Part shown: piece after piece, positions 1-9,150 of the stretch
How the letters are laid out: the number at the start of each line of letters is the position of its first letter
How positions within the stretch are numbered: position 1 is the stretch's first letter
DNA from: Arcobacter sp. CECT 8983
Lineage (GTDB): Bacteria > Campylobacterota > Campylobacteria > Campylobacterales > Arcobacteraceae
DNA: 64,000 nt
Direction: 5' to 3'
NCBI RefSeq assembly: GCF_004118855.1
Contig: NZ_PDKF01000004.1
Span: 159,911 to 223,910 of the forward strand
Position numbers and translations under genes: made by a program
Notes under the pieces: model-generated
Told to the model about the DNA's origin: nothing
What the model saw: the letters and a program-made list of their open reading frames with translations, nothing else
Databases searched by the model: none

Positions 1-1
1 T

Positions 2-271
2 AATCCACATAGTATGGTAAGACATAAAGATATGCCAAAAAAAGCATTTAAAAGCCTTTGGGATACAGTTCAAAAAGGTGAGACATGGACAGGCTATGTA
101 AAAAATGCAACAAAAACAGGAGGTTATTATTGGGTATTTGCAACAGTATATCCCTTTGAGAGTTGTGATGGTACTAAAGGGTATTTGTCTTGTAGAAGGA
201 AACCATCAAGAGAAGAAATATCAGAAGCTGAAGTTTTATATGCAAATTGGAATAAAGAAGAAGGAAGGTAA
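2..271 (+). CDS. PAS domain sensory protein, 3' fragment
   Basis: The reading frame is open from the left edge of the window, so the gene starts outside it and only the last ~89 residues are visible. The first codons read N-P-H-S-M-V-R-H-K-D-M-P, followed by a 'LWDTVQKGETWTGYVKN' stretch. This is the usual second half of the PAS domain of Aer-like energy or redox taxis sensors ('RHPDMP...W.GYVKN'). The methionine at 14 is therefore internal. No transmembrane or methyl-accepting region follows, so the protein ends just after the PAS fold, as short Aer-like proteins of Campylobacterota do. It lies 5 bp before cheW, which suggests it feeds the chemotaxis machinery. The ligand (FAD, haem or other) cannot be read from this fragment. 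Confidence 0.85.
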   Translation, partial: NPHSMVRHKDMPKKAFKSLWDTVQKGETWTGYVKNATKTGGYYWVFATVYPFESCDGTKGYLSCRRKPSREEISEAEVLYANWNKEEGR

Positions 272-276
272 AAAAA

Positions 277-768
277 ATGGAAAGAAATACAGTAAACAAT
301 AATGAAGAAGAAATCGTAAATTATGCTAATACAAGTGAGTATATGACATTTGAATTAGGAAAAATGAAGTATGCAATTGAATTGCCAAAAATAAGAGAAA
401 TTTTAACGTATCCTGAGTTAATTACAACATTGCCAAACACAAAAACTTGGGTAAAAGGTTTAATCAATCTAAGAGGTGAAGTTGTTCCTATTTTAGATAT
501 TAGAATCAAGTTTAAAACTGGTGAAGTAGTTTACAATGATAGTACAGCAGTAATTGCTGTAATAACTGAAGATAAAAGAATGATTGGTCTTGTTGTAGAT
601 AAAGTTGATGATGTACAAAGAATAGATATCTCATCTTTAGCGCCTGTGTCTGATATGGGATCTGCAATTCCTTCAAAATATTTAAAAGGATTTGTACGAT
701 TAGAAAATAATCAGATGCTAGTTATCATGGATGTTGAGTCTGTTGTTGCTAAAGAAGAACTAAAGTAA
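277..768 (+). CDS. cheW: Chemotaxis coupling protein CheW
   Basis: 163 residues, about the usual CheW length. A CheW-like double beta-barrel fold is indicated by 'YMTFELGKMKYAIELPKIREIL', the 'VKGLINLRGEVVPILDIRIKF' segment (the most conserved part of CheW) and 'MIGLVVDKVDDVQRI'. CheW links methyl-accepting receptors to the CheA kinase on the cytoplasmic side. No kinase or receiver domain is fused, so this is a plain coupling protein and not CheV. It sits 5 bp after the PAS gene and 11 bp before a CheY-like gene. Start: the ATG follows a purine-rich GGAAGG segment. An isolated cheW beside a PAS protein suggests a dedicated partner for an Aer-type sensor, but that pairing is inference. Confidence 0.92.
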   Translation: MERNTVNNNEEEIVNYANTSEYMTFELGKMKYAIELPKIREILTYPELITTLPNTKTWVKGLINLRGEVVPILDIRIKFKTGEVVYNDSTAVIAVITEDKRMIGLVVDKVDDVQRIDISSLAPVSDMGSAIPSKYLKGFVRLENNQMLVIMDVESVVAKEELK

Positions 769-779
769 TAAGGTAATAA

Positions 780-1172
780 ATGCAAGATAAAATTGAAAAA
801 CTCAGGGCATTAAAGCTGCTTTTCGTAGAGGATGAAGATGATTTAATAGAAATTATATCTGATACATTAGATAAATTAGATACAAATTATCTTACAGCAA
901 AAAATGGGGAAGAAGCACTTAAAATAATAGAAGAAAACCCTGATTTATCAATGGTCATAACTGATATTAATATGCCAGTAATGAATGGTCTTGAAATGAT
1001 TGAAGAGTTGAAAAAAAGAGATATAAATCTTCCAATTATTGTAATGTCCGCTCATACTGAAATAGAGTATATAAATAAAGCAAAAGATTTAGGGGTAAAT
1101 GACTATTTATTAAAACCTTTTGATTTTATCAAATTTATTAACTTAATAGTATCTTTGGATAGAAGTAACTAA
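780..1172 (+). CDS. CheY-like single-domain response regulator
   Basis: 130 residues consisting only of a receiver domain. The acidic pair Glu17-Asp18 in 'LLFVEDEDD', the phospho-acceptor Asp62 in 'VITDINMP', the Ser/Thr position in 'IIVMSAHT' and the Lys in 'DYLLKPFD' are all present, so it should be phosphorylatable. There is no output domain. It may bind a partner protein (flagellar motor or kinase) or act as a phosphate sink. It is 11 bp after cheW and 1 bp before the next regulator, so it is very likely co-transcribed with both. It resembles the stand-alone receivers found beside histidine kinases in Arcobacter-type genomes and need not be the main motor CheY. Confidence 0.9.
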   Translation: MQDKIEKLRALKLLFVEDEDDLIEIISDTLDKLDTNYLTAKNGEEALKIIEENPDLSMVITDINMPVMNGLEMIEELKKRDINLPIIVMSAHTEIEYINKAKDLGVNDYLLKPFDFIKFINLIVSLDRSN

Positions 1173-1173
1173 T

Positions 1174-2550
1174 ATGCAAACAGTTGATAAAAATCTTTTA
1201 AAAAGACTAACAGTTCTTTATGTTGAAGATGATGAAAGTGTTAGAAATGAATTAGTATCTTTATTATCTAAATTTTTTCAGAATGTTTTTTCTGCTAAAG
1301 ATGGAAAAGAAGGTTTAGAAATATATCAAAAAAGAAAAGATGATATTGATGTAATCATCGCTGATATTAATATGCCAAATCTAAGCGGAATAGACATGGT
1401 TAAAAAAATTAGAGAAACAGATAAAGATGTTTCTATTATTTTTGCCACTGCGTATTCTGATAATGAATTTTTAAGTGAAGCAATTAAACTAAAGGTTTTT
1501 GAGTATATTACAAAACCAATAGATATAAGAAAATTAATGTCTGTACTTAATGAGTTGGCATTAACAAAATATCAAGAGTTTTTAATTGCACAACAAACAA
1601 AAGAGTTAAAAAAGTATAAAGATATCATGTATAACAATAATATTGTTATTAGAACTGATAAAGATTTTAAAATCAAGCATGTAAATGAACTATTTTGTGA
1701 TATCACTGGTTTTGATAAGGATGAACTTATTGGAAAAGATATAGATATAACAAGACATCCAGAAACTGACAAAAAAATATACGAAAAAATAAAAAAAGTA
1801 GTTCCCGTAGATAAAAAGTTTGAAGATAGAATAAAAAACCTTAAAAAAGATGGTACGTACTATATTTCAAATACTACGGTAGTAGCTGTATTAAGTGATA
1901 CAGGTGAGTTTATTGGTTCATTAATGATTCAAAAAGATGAAACTCAAGAAGCAATAAAAAGAAGAGAAGTTCAAAGTCACTTGATTAAAGATAAAGGTGA
2001 AATTTTCATTAAAGGTAAAGAAGCAAGTGCTGAGTTACAACATGAAATAAATAGATTATTATATGAAATTGAAAACCTTAAAAAAGAACTAAAAACAGCA
2101 AAAAGTGATAAAGATAAATATGTTTATACTGTTGAAAAATATAGAGTAGAAAATAAAAAAATAAATCAAGAATATAAAAGACTTAAAAAAGAAACAGACA
2201 CTATAGAAGAAAAACATAATCTCGTTAAAAAAGTAAATAAAGAAAATGCTGATTTAAAAATAGAGAATAGAATGTTAAATAGAAAAATAGAAAATATTGA
2301 AAGTGAGCATGAAAAAGAGTGTAAGCAAATAAAAGTTAATTTTGAAGTTGAAATTGATGATTTAGAACAAGAACTAAGTGAGTTAAAAGAAAAACTCCAA
2401 AATGTAGAGAATGCTGAAGCAATATCACAAAAGCTTTCTTATTGGAAAGAAAAAGCAAAAGCAGAAGCTAAAAAAGTAGATAGATTAGAAAAAGAGCTTT
2501 TAAATATAGCTCCTAAAGATGTGTTAGTTAGAATTTTTGGAAGCTCGTAG
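1174..2550 (+). CDS. Response regulator with receiver, PAS and long coiled coil
   Basis: 458 residues. Residues ~10-125 are a receiver with Glu18-Asp19-Asp20, phospho-acceptor Asp64 ('IIADINMP') and Lys in 'YITKPID'. Residues ~150-270 form a PAS domain ('IVIRTDKDFKIKHVNELF...GKDIDITRHPE...KKDGTYYISNTTV'). The remainder (~285-450) is a long, highly charged Lys/Glu-rich coiled coil with no recognisable catalytic or DNA-binding output. The protein probably transmits its phosphorylation or ligand state by protein-protein contact through the coiled coil. It closes the PAS-cheW-receiver cluster and starts 1 bp after the preceding stop codon. No family name fits exactly; the domains are clear but the role is unknown. 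Confidence 0.85.
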   Translation: MQTVDKNLLKRLTVLYVEDDESVRNELVSLLSKFFQNVFSAKDGKEGLEIYQKRKDDIDVIIADINMPNLSGIDMVKKIRETDKDVSIIFATAYSDNEFLSEAIKLKVFEYITKPIDIRKLMSVLNELALTKYQEFLIAQQTKELKKYKDIMYNNNIVIRTDKDFKIKHVNELFCDITGFDKDELIGKDIDITRHPETDKKIYEKIKKVVPVDKKFEDRIKNLKKDGTYYISNTTVVAVLSDTGEFIGSLMIQKDETQEAIKRREVQSHLIKDKGEIFIKGKEASAELQHEINRLLYEIENLKKELKTAKSDKDKYVYTVEKYRVENKKINQEYKRLKKETDTIEEKHNLVKKVNKENADLKIENRMLNRKIENIESEHEKECKQIKVNFEVEIDDLEQELSELKEKLQNVENAEAISQKLSYWKEKAKAEAKKVDRLEKELLNIAPKDVLVRIFGSS

Positions 2551-2556
2551 GCTTCC
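2539..2556. terminator. Hairpin between convergent genes
   Basis: GGAAGC (2539-2544) and GCTTCC (2551-2556) form a 6-bp stem around a 6-base loop. Flanking TTTTT and AAAAA can extend it, with one unpaired base. It overlaps the last codons of the plus-strand regulator gene and lies 7 bp from the end of the convergent minus-strand cyclophilin gene. It may terminate both transcripts, but there is no clean U-run. Confidence 0.4.
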
Positions 2557-2562
2557 TAAAAA

Positions 2563-3093
2563 TTAGTTTATTTCAATAGAGATAATCTTTTGTTCACTTA
2601 AAGGTTTATTTCCTTCTTCTCTTCCTGAGGTTGGTACATTTTCTATTTTTCTTACCACATCCATTCCTTCTTTAACATATCCAAAAATTGTATGTCTTCC
2701 ATTTAACCAGTAAGTTGGAACTGTAGTTATAAAAAATTGACTTCCATTTGTATTTGGTCCTGCATTTGCCATTGCTAGAACGCCAGACTTATCAAAAAGT
2801 GCTTTTGATGAGAATTCATCTTTAAAAGGTTTTCCCCAAATTGATTCTCCACCTCTACCTGTTCCAGTTGGGTCTCCACCTTGAATCATGAAGTTTTTAA
2901 TAACTCTATGGAAAATAGTTCCATCATAATATCCATCTTTTGCGTGTTTTACAAAGTTTTCTACAGCTTTTGGAGCAAGATCTGCTCTAAGTTCAACTTT
3001 GATATTTCCTTGTGAAGTTTTAATTGTAGCAATTTGATTATTTGCTTCTAAAAACAATACAAGCGAAAATAAAAAAAGAAATATCTTTTTCAT
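2563..3093 (-). CDS. Periplasmic cyclophilin-type peptidyl-prolyl isomerase
   Basis: 176 residues. An N-terminal hydrophobic signal peptide (Lys-Lys then residues ~4-16) is followed by one cyclophilin domain. Hallmarks are 'FHRVIKNFMIQGGDPTGTGRG' with catalytic Arg63, 'GSQFFITT', and the 'WLNGRHTIFG' loop with the usual Trp and His. It catalyses cis-trans isomerisation of Xaa-Pro bonds and probably assists folding of exported proteins in the periplasm. The length matches bacterial PpiA-like proteins with a signal peptide. It is transcribed alone on the minus strand, with its promoter in the 144-bp divergent gap before the ferredoxin gene. Confidence 0.93.
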   Translation of the reverse strand: MKKIFLFLFSLVLFLEANNQIATIKTSQGNIKVELRADLAPKAVENFVKHAKDGYYDGTIFHRVIKNFMIQGGDPTGTGRGGESIWGKPFKDEFSSKALFDKSGVLAMANAGPNTNGSQFFITTVPTYWLNGRHTIFGYVKEGMDVVRKIENVPTSGREEGNKPLSEQKIISIEIN

Positions 3094-3237
3094 TTAACCT
3101 TATCCTTTAGTAATTTTATAAATAAAAAGTATATTCTTTGAAGATTTAAAACATTATTAAAACTTATGCTTTAGATGACTTTAATAAATATTTGTTAAAA
3201 TTCAATCAAACAATTAATAGGTTCAAAAGGATTAACT

Positions 3238-3603
3238 ATGATGCCTCAAATGCCTCAACCAACATTTTACATTTTTAAATGTGAACAAAGTTCACCTCCT
3301 GGAATGCCAAAGCCTTCATGTGTAGATGAACAAACTCAAGATTTATTTAATCATCTTGGTCAAACACTGATGAAAAAAGGTATTATGGGACCAGTTCAAG
3401 CAATAAGAACTTCATGTTTAGGAAGATGTCAAATTGGACCAGTAATGATGGTTGAACCAGGGCATTATATGTATTGTAATCTATCTAAGGAAAAAGTAGA
3501 TAAAATAGTAGACGAACATATTATAGGTGGTACTCCTGTTGCAGAATATTTAATTCCAGAACAATTCTGGGGAGAACCTATAAATTTAGCTCAATCAGAG
3601 TAA
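3238..3603 (+). CDS. Thioredoxin-like [2Fe-2S] ferredoxin
   Basis: 121 residues. Four cysteines are spaced as in the thioredoxin-fold [2Fe-2S] ferredoxin family (NuoE-like / Aquifex Fd type): Cys15 and Cys28 (CX12C), then Cys60 and Cys64 ('TSCLGRCQIGP', CX3C). These should bind one [2Fe-2S] cluster. No other domain is fused. The C-terminus ('LIPEQFWGEPINLAQSE') is typical of the stand-alone members. It is cytoplasmic with no signal peptide. It starts a run of closely spaced plus-strand genes (panD begins 15 bp later). The redox partner is not evident from the neighbours. The first residues 'MMPQMPQP' allow either of two adjacent ATG codons as start. Confidence 0.85.
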   Translation: MMPQMPQPTFYIFKCEQSSPPGMPKPSCVDEQTQDLFNHLGQTLMKKGIMGPVQAIRTSCLGRCQIGPVMMVEPGHYMYCNLSKEKVDKIVDEHIIGGTPVAEYLIPEQFWGEPINLAQSE

Positions 3604-3618
3604 AAGGGAAAAGACAAA

Positions 3619-4002
3619 ATGACATTTGATATGCTGTATAGTAAAATACATAGGGCAACTGTTACAGATGCAAATTTAAATTATGTTGGATCAATTACAA
3701 TTGATGAAGATTTAATGAAAGCTTCAAAACTTAGAGTAGGTCAAAAAGTAGAAATTGTAAATGTAAACAATGGTGAAAGATTTGCTACATATGTTATTAA
3801 AGGTAAAGCTGGAAGTAAAGATATGTGCCTAAATGGTGCAGCAGCTAGAAAAGTAGAAATTGGTGATAAAATTATTGTAATATCTTATGCTTCTTATTCT
3901 GAAGAAGAGTTAGAAAATTATAAACCAACAGTAGTAATTGTTGATGATGAAAACAATATTAATACAATTACAAATGAATTAGTAGGAAGTGACCATGTTT
4001 GA
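3619..4002 (+). CDS. panD: Aspartate 1-decarboxylase
   Basis: 127 residues, close to the usual size. PanD makes beta-alanine from aspartate for pantothenate and coenzyme A. It is made as a proenzyme that self-cleaves between Gly24 and Ser25, the Ser becoming the pyruvoyl cofactor. The cleavage site is visible in 'NYVGSITID'. Lys9 ('[10 protein letters not shown]'), the '[10 protein letters not shown]' segment and '[13 protein letters not shown]' match the family. The 3' end overlaps the start of the YbaB gene by a few bases, which suggests translational coupling. A ribosome binding site (AAAGGGAAAAG) precedes the ATG. Confidence 0.96.
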   Translation: MTFDMLYSKIHRATVTDANLNYVGSITIDEDLMKASKLRVGQKVEIVNVNNGERFATYVIKGKAGSKDMCLNGAAARKVEIGDKIIVISYASYSEEELENYKPTVVIVDDENNINTITNELVGSDHV

Positions 4003-4318
4003 TGGAATTGATTTAAGTAAAATTAACTTAAATGATGTAATGGGACAAGTTCAAGAGATGGCTGATAAAGCTAAAGAAGATAATGCAAATAAAATCTTTA
4101 CTGCTAAAGCTGGTGGTGGCATGGTTGAAATCTCAATCAATGGTAACTCTGAAGTAATTGATTTACAAATTGATGATTCATTACTTGAAGATAAAGACTC
4201 TTTACAAATTCTTTTAATCTCTTGTATGAATGATGTAATAAAACAAAGTGATGAAAATAAAAAAGCAATGGCAATGAATATGATGGGTGGATTTGGTTCT
4301 TTTGGACAAAAATCTTAA
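3995..4318 (+). CDS. YbaB/EbfC family nucleoid-associated protein
   Basis: About 107 residues. The short alpha-beta protein has the YbaB/EbfC core '[50 protein letters not shown]' (shown here in outline: helix, then the Gly-rich turn and strand pair around residues 25-60). Members form dimers that bind DNA without strong sequence specificity. I chose the ATG at 3995 because AGGAAG at 3984-3989 is well spaced for it; a GTG at 3989 is in frame but overlaps that ribosome binding site. The gene overlaps panD by 8 bp. In most bacteria ybaB follows dnaX, so its place between panD and a prenyltransferase is a Campylobacterota-type arrangement. Confidence 0.88.
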   Translation: MFDGIDLSKINLNDVMGQVQEMADKAKEDNANKIFTAKAGGGMVEISINGNSEVIDLQIDDSLLEDKDSLQILLISCMNDVIKQSDENKKAMAMNMMGGFGSFGQKS

Positions 4319-4320
4319 CT

Positions 4321-5184
4321 ATGAATAAACTATTACAAACTTTTGAAAATCATCTTTTAGAAAACCTTCCAAAATCTGAAACTTTTCATCCCCATTTTGA
4401 AGAAGCATTAGCAAATATGCTTCAAGCTGGGGGTAAAAGATTTAGACCTATGTTACTTCTTAGTGTAGTAAAGTCTAAAAAACCTTTATTGGTTCCAAAT
4501 TCTCTTGATGTTGCATTAGGTTTAGAAATGCTTCATACTTATTCTTTAATCCATGATGATTTGCCTGCAATGGATGATGCTGATTTAAGAAGGGGTTTTG
4601 AAACTTTACATAAAAAGTATGGAGAAGTAACTGCTATATTAGTAGGTGATGCTTTAAATACAGAAAGCTTCAATAAAATAGCAAATGCACCTTTACATAA
4701 TGATGTAAAAATTGAATTAATCAAAACTTTAAGTAGTGATGGTGGAATTAATGGTATGATTATCGGTCAAGCAATTGATTGTTTTTATGAAAATAAAAAA
4801 CTTGAACTTAGTCAGCTAGAGTTTTTACATACAAATAAAACTGCTAAGCTTATTGCAGGAAGTTTAAAAATGGGTGCAATAATTGCCGAGTATGATTTAC
4901 AAACACAAGAAAAACTATATAACTTTGGAATTGATTTAGGATTACTATTTCAAATCCAAGATGATATTATAGATGAAACTAAGTCTAGTGAAGAAGCGGG
5001 AAAGACTACACAAAATGATGAGGCAAAAAACTCTTTTGTAAATCTTTTAGGATTAACAGGTGCAAAAGAGGCAGCGGATAAATTAGCTAAAAAATGTGGA
5101 AATACTTTAAATACTTTTGATAAAGATCTAGAAGAAAATTTAGATAAACTACTTACAAAGTACCTTTATAGGCACAATTCATAA
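4321..5184 (+). CDS. ispA: Polyprenyl (farnesyl/geranylgeranyl) diphosphate synthase
   Basis: 287 residues, typical for short-chain isoprenyl diphosphate synthases. The first aspartate-rich motif is 'HDDLPAMDDADLRRG' (residues ~78-92, the bacterial DDX4D type) and the second is 'LLFQIQDDIIDET'. 'GGKRFRPML' near residue 40 binds isopentenyl diphosphate. It condenses IPP with allylic diphosphates to make precursors of quinones, undecaprenyl phosphate and similar products. Chain length (C15 or C20) cannot be settled from sequence alone, so the symbol is the conventional one. It starts 2 bp after ybaB and probably ends the panD operon; groES has its own promoter. Confidence 0.92.
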   Translation: MNKLLQTFENHLLENLPKSETFHPHFEEALANMLQAGGKRFRPMLLLSVVKSKKPLLVPNSLDVALGLEMLHTYSLIHDDLPAMDDADLRRGFETLHKKYGEVTAILVGDALNTESFNKIANAPLHNDVKIELIKTLSSDGGINGMIIGQAIDCFYENKKLELSQLEFLHTNKTAKLIAGSLKMGAIIAEYDLQTQEKLYNFGIDLGLLFQIQDDIIDETKSSEEAGKTTQNDEAKNSFVNLLGLTGAKEAADKLAKKCGNTLNTFDKDLEENLDKLLTKYLYRHNS

Positions 5185-5211
5185 AACTTTAGTCAAATAT
5201 ACTCACACCTC

Positions 5212-5240
5212 TTGACAAATTAGCAAAAATTTTATAAAAT
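5212..5240 (+). promoter_or_regulatory. Sigma-70-type promoter of groES-groEL
   Basis: TTGACA at 5212-5217 and TAAAAT at 5235-5240 are separated by 17 bases, a near-consensus vegetative promoter directly upstream of the CIRCE operator and groES. A good -35 box is notable because Campylobacterota promoters often lack one. Confidence 0.8.
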
Positions 5241-5267
5241 TTGGCACTCTAAATTTTTGAGTGCTAA
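5241..5267 (+). promoter_or_regulatory. CIRCE operator (HrcA binding site)
   Basis: TTGGCACTC, nine bases, GAGTGCTAA. This is the CIRCE inverted repeat TTAGCACTC-N9-GAGTGCTAA with one mismatch in the left arm. It lies just after the -10 box, in the 5' leader of groES-groEL, where HrcA repressor classically binds. It indicates heat-shock derepression by HrcA; the hrcA gene itself is not in this window. Confidence 0.95.
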
Positions 5268-5301
5268 ATTTATAAATTAAAAAAATTTATAGGAGAATTA
5301 A

Positions 5302-7195
<1,894 letters not shown>

Positions 7196-7206
7196 GTTGG
7201 GGTTAA

Positions 7207-7232
7207 AAAATCGTGAATAGTTTCACGATTTT
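7207..7232 (+). terminator. Rho-independent terminator after groEL
   Basis: An 11-bp stem pairs AAAATCGTGAA (7207-7217) with TTCACGATTTT (7222-7232) around a 4-base loop. It starts 11 bp after the groEL stop codon and ends in TTTT. Confidence 0.85.
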
Positions 7233-7251
7233 ACCCAACGCAGTCAAATAT

Positions 7252-7298
7252 AGTTTTCAAACTTTAATTTGAAACATGTTTGACCGAAAGAAAAGGAA
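7252..7298. repeat. 47-bp modular repeat, copy 1
   Basis: Copy 1 matches copy 2 (7401-7447) at 44 of 47 positions by hand alignment. It starts with an imperfect inverted repeat (TTTCAAA ... TTTGAAA), then the 10-bp palindrome AAACATGTTT, then GACCGAAAG and AAAAGGA. The differences fall in the loop between the first two arms. The AAAAGG end pairs with CCTTTT at 7328-7333 around an 11-bp inner stem (ATGAAAGCCAA at 7302-7312 with TTGGCTTTCAT at 7317-7327), giving a long hairpin from 7291 to 7333. Confidence 0.75.
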
Positions 7299-7333
7299 TA
7301 AATGAAAGCCAATAGTTTGGCTTTCATCCTTTT

Positions 7334-7400
7334 CGCAGACTAAGGTGATGTGCTTTAGCACCACCATGTCCGTAAGGAAGTCCGAAAAAATATTAAACAC
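7334..7400. other. Spacer between the two repeats with a GC-rich hairpin
   Basis: This spacer has a compact hairpin at 7344-7365: GGTG-at-GTGC, loop TTTA, GCAC-CACC (8 pairs with a 2-base bulge). It is followed by two GTCCG pentamers. The minus-strand frame through it is open but crosses the two repeats in different frames, so it does not behave like a protein gene. Together with the repeats it looks like a structured non-coding element, perhaps an RNA. I do not recognise a known family. Confidence 0.45.
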
Positions 7401-7447
7401 AGTTTTCAAATTTTTGTTTGAAACATGTTTGACCGAAAGAAAAGGAA
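7401..7447. repeat. 47-bp modular repeat, copy 2
   Basis: Second copy of the element at 7252-7298, starting 149 bp after the first. It ends in AAAAGGA (7440-7446), which can pair with TCCTTTT (7464-7470) around an unrelated 17-base loop. The outer stem is therefore kept while the inner sequence differs between copies, a sign that the pairing matters. Confidence 0.75.
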
Positions 7448-7492
7448 GAAAGTTTAACTCTTGTCCTTTTAAAACTTTAAAAATTCCCCCAT

Positions 7493-7524
7493 AAAAAAAG
7501 GGAAAAGATTTCAAACCTTTTCCC
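7493..7524 (-). terminator. Strong intrinsic terminator, minus strand
   Basis: Read on the minus strand, GGGAAAAG (7517-7524) pairs with CTTTTCCC (7500-7507) around a 9-base loop and is followed by seven T residues (7499-7493). It would end transcription coming from the Cys-cluster gene at 7712-8299, leaving a 3' untranslated stretch of about 190 bases. Confidence 0.85.
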
Positions 7525-7711
7525 TTCTTCTCTTATCTTTATAAATAAAACTTATATTTATAAAATTCACTTTATAGTAAATTTTTTAAGTCTTAATTTT
7601 TAACAATACTAAAATAGAAGATCCTTCGTCATTTGCACCTCCAAGATTGTTTTCTTAAGAACAATTATGCTCCTTGTAAACTTAAAAACTAATAAAATTA
7701 ATTTAAAAAAA
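7525..7711 (-). other. 187-bp 3' region with ribosome-binding-like sites but no clear gene
   Basis: On the minus strand there is a well-formed TTGGAGGTGCAA-ATG at 7632, but the frame closes after seven codons (7609-7632). Just upstream, AAGGAGCATAA-TTG opens an 11-codon frame whose TGA stop overlaps that ATG. A bulged palindrome TTGTTTTCTTAAGAACAA lies between them. This could be a decayed gene remnant, a pair of micro-ORFs or an RNA between gene and terminator. I cannot assign a product. Confidence 0.3.
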
Positions 7712-8299
7712 CTATAGATATTTTTGAAGATTTTCAAGAGATTTTTTATGTAATTTTATATATAAAGAATCTTCTTTTCCTATATATTTGTAAAAGTCTA
7801 CATTTTTCAGTGTAATAGCTTCTTCAAAGTCATCTATTTTAAGAGATTCAAATTCAAAATGTGTATTTATATATTTATCTTGATAATTTTCAAAGATAGA
7901 GTTTTTATATGAATCTATATTGATGTTTTGATTCTTTATTAAAAACTCTTTTCCTTTATTTACTTCAGGACATGTAATATCTATATAAATTTGATTATCT
8001 AAATTTGGACTAAGAGGATAAGTTCTACATACAGTTGGTCTATTTTCATAGATACTGCACATATGATCTTTTTGATAAAAACAAAACTCTTTTCCATTTG
8101 TTAAAAGTACAACTGGTTTACAATAACCAAGCTCCCCAAAAATAAATAAAATTGGAAAGTTCATATAAACTCTTTCAAACTCTTCTTTTAAAATTTGAGA
8201 ATAGATAGTTCCTTTTCTTCCATCACAACAGTTAGCATTACAATTAGAACATGAATCAAAGGTAAAATTATTGTCTGAAATTGGAATAAAGCTTTTCAT
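7712..8299 (-). CDS. YkgJ-family cysteine cluster protein
   Basis: 195 residues. N-terminal Cys17, Cys20, Cys24 and Cys25 ('SCSNCNANCCDGRKG') are followed by 'CFYQKDHMCSIYENRPTVCRTYP' and a later 'DITCPE'. This is the CxxCxxxCC ... C ... C ... CR.YP pattern of the YkgJ/UPF0153 family, proposed to bind Zn or an Fe-S cluster. It is cytoplasmic with no membrane segment. The biochemical role of the family is not established. It is a single minus-strand gene, divergent from the IMPase gene and ending in the long 3' region before the terminator at 7493-7524. Confidence 0.82.
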   Translation of the reverse strand: MKSFIPISDNNFTFDSCSNCNANCCDGRKGTIYSQILKEEFERVYMNFPILFIFGELGYCKPVVLLTNGKEFCFYQKDHMCSIYENRPTVCRTYPLSPNLDNQIYIDITCPEVNKGKEFLIKNQNINIDSYKNSIFENYQDKYINTHFEFESLKIDDFEEAITLKNVDFYKYIGKEDSLYIKLHKKSLENLQKYL

Positions 8300-8379
8300 A
8301 GAACCTCATAATAGTAATATTAATTTTAGTGTAACAAATTTTTGTTAAAATGCCTAAAATTATTTTAATGGAAGATAAA

Positions 8380-9150
8380 ATGAAAGAAAAACTAATAGAA
8401 ATCATAAAAGAAGCAGGAACGATATTAAAAGATGGCTACTTTTCTAATAAAGAAGTTAATTTTAAAGCAAAAAAAGATTTAGTAACCAAATATGATGTGG
8501 CAGTTGAAAACTTTTTAAAAGATAAATTTACTAATGAGTTTAAAGATTTTAATGTTATTGCAGAAGAGTCTGATAATTCAAATATTGAATTTAATGATTC
8601 AATCATAGTTGATCCCATTGATGGAACTACTAATTTTGTAAATCAAGTTCCTCATACATGTATTTCTGTTGGTGTATATAAAGGTAAAAAACCATATATA
8701 GGAATAGTTTATAATCCAATATTAGATGAATTATATGAAGCTCAAATTGGACAAGGTGCTTTTTTGAATGGCAAAAAACTAGAAGTTTCAAAAGAAAATA
8801 ATTTTGAAAAATCTTTAGTAGCTACAGGATTTCCATATAGTAATAGTACTAATCAAGATGATTTAAATGATGTAATTGAGAAAATAAGGACTATTCTTCC
8901 TCAATGTCAAGATATAAGAAGACTTGGAAGTGCTGCTATTGACTTGTGTTTTATTGCACGGGGAACTTATGAGGCTTATTATGAGATGAATTTGAAAGCT
9001 TGGGATGTAAGTGCAGGAATTATTATTTTACAAGAAGCTGGAGGAAAATTTACTAGTCTTGATGGAAGTAATTATAAACTTTTTGAAGATAAATATATTG
9101 TGGCATCTAATGGTTTAGTTCATGATGAGCTAATAAAATTATTAAATTAA
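8380..9150 (+). CDS. Inositol monophosphatase family protein (SuhB/CysQ-like)
   Basis: About 256 residues. The Mg-dependent phosphatase signatures are present: 'IAEESD', 'DPIDGTTNFV' and the C-terminal 'KAWDVSAGIIILQEAGG'. It removes phosphate from small substrates such as inositol-1-phosphate; in Campylobacterota the true substrate is uncertain. I chose the ATG at 8380 because GGAAG at 8370-8374 is well spaced. The ATG at 8350 lies within 'TGTTAAAATGCC', which looks like a promoter -10 region, and would add ten residues not expected in the family. Confidence 0.87.
   Translation: MKEKLIEIIKEAGTILKDGYFSNKEVNFKAKKDLVTKYDVAVENFLKDKFTNEFKDFNVIAEESDNSNIEFNDSIIVDPIDGTTNFVNQVPHTCISVGVYKGKKPYIGIVYNPILDELYEAQIGQGAFLNGKKLEVSKENNFEKSLVATGFPYSNSTNQDDLNDVIEKIRTILPQCQDIRRLGSAAIDLCFIARGTYEAYYEMNLKAWDVSAGIIILQEAGGKFTSLDGSNYKLFEDKYIVASNGLVHDELIKLLN

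Noticed and set aside
105-302. 65-codon ORF overlapping the PAS fragment and cheW start
   Set aside because: Out of frame with two convincing genes; no domain.
7257-7514. 85-codon minus-strand ORF across the repeat region after groEL
   Set aside because: It crosses two near-identical DNA repeats in different frames, spans several hairpins, and ends on its 5' side inside the minus-strand terminator. It looks like chance coding potential.
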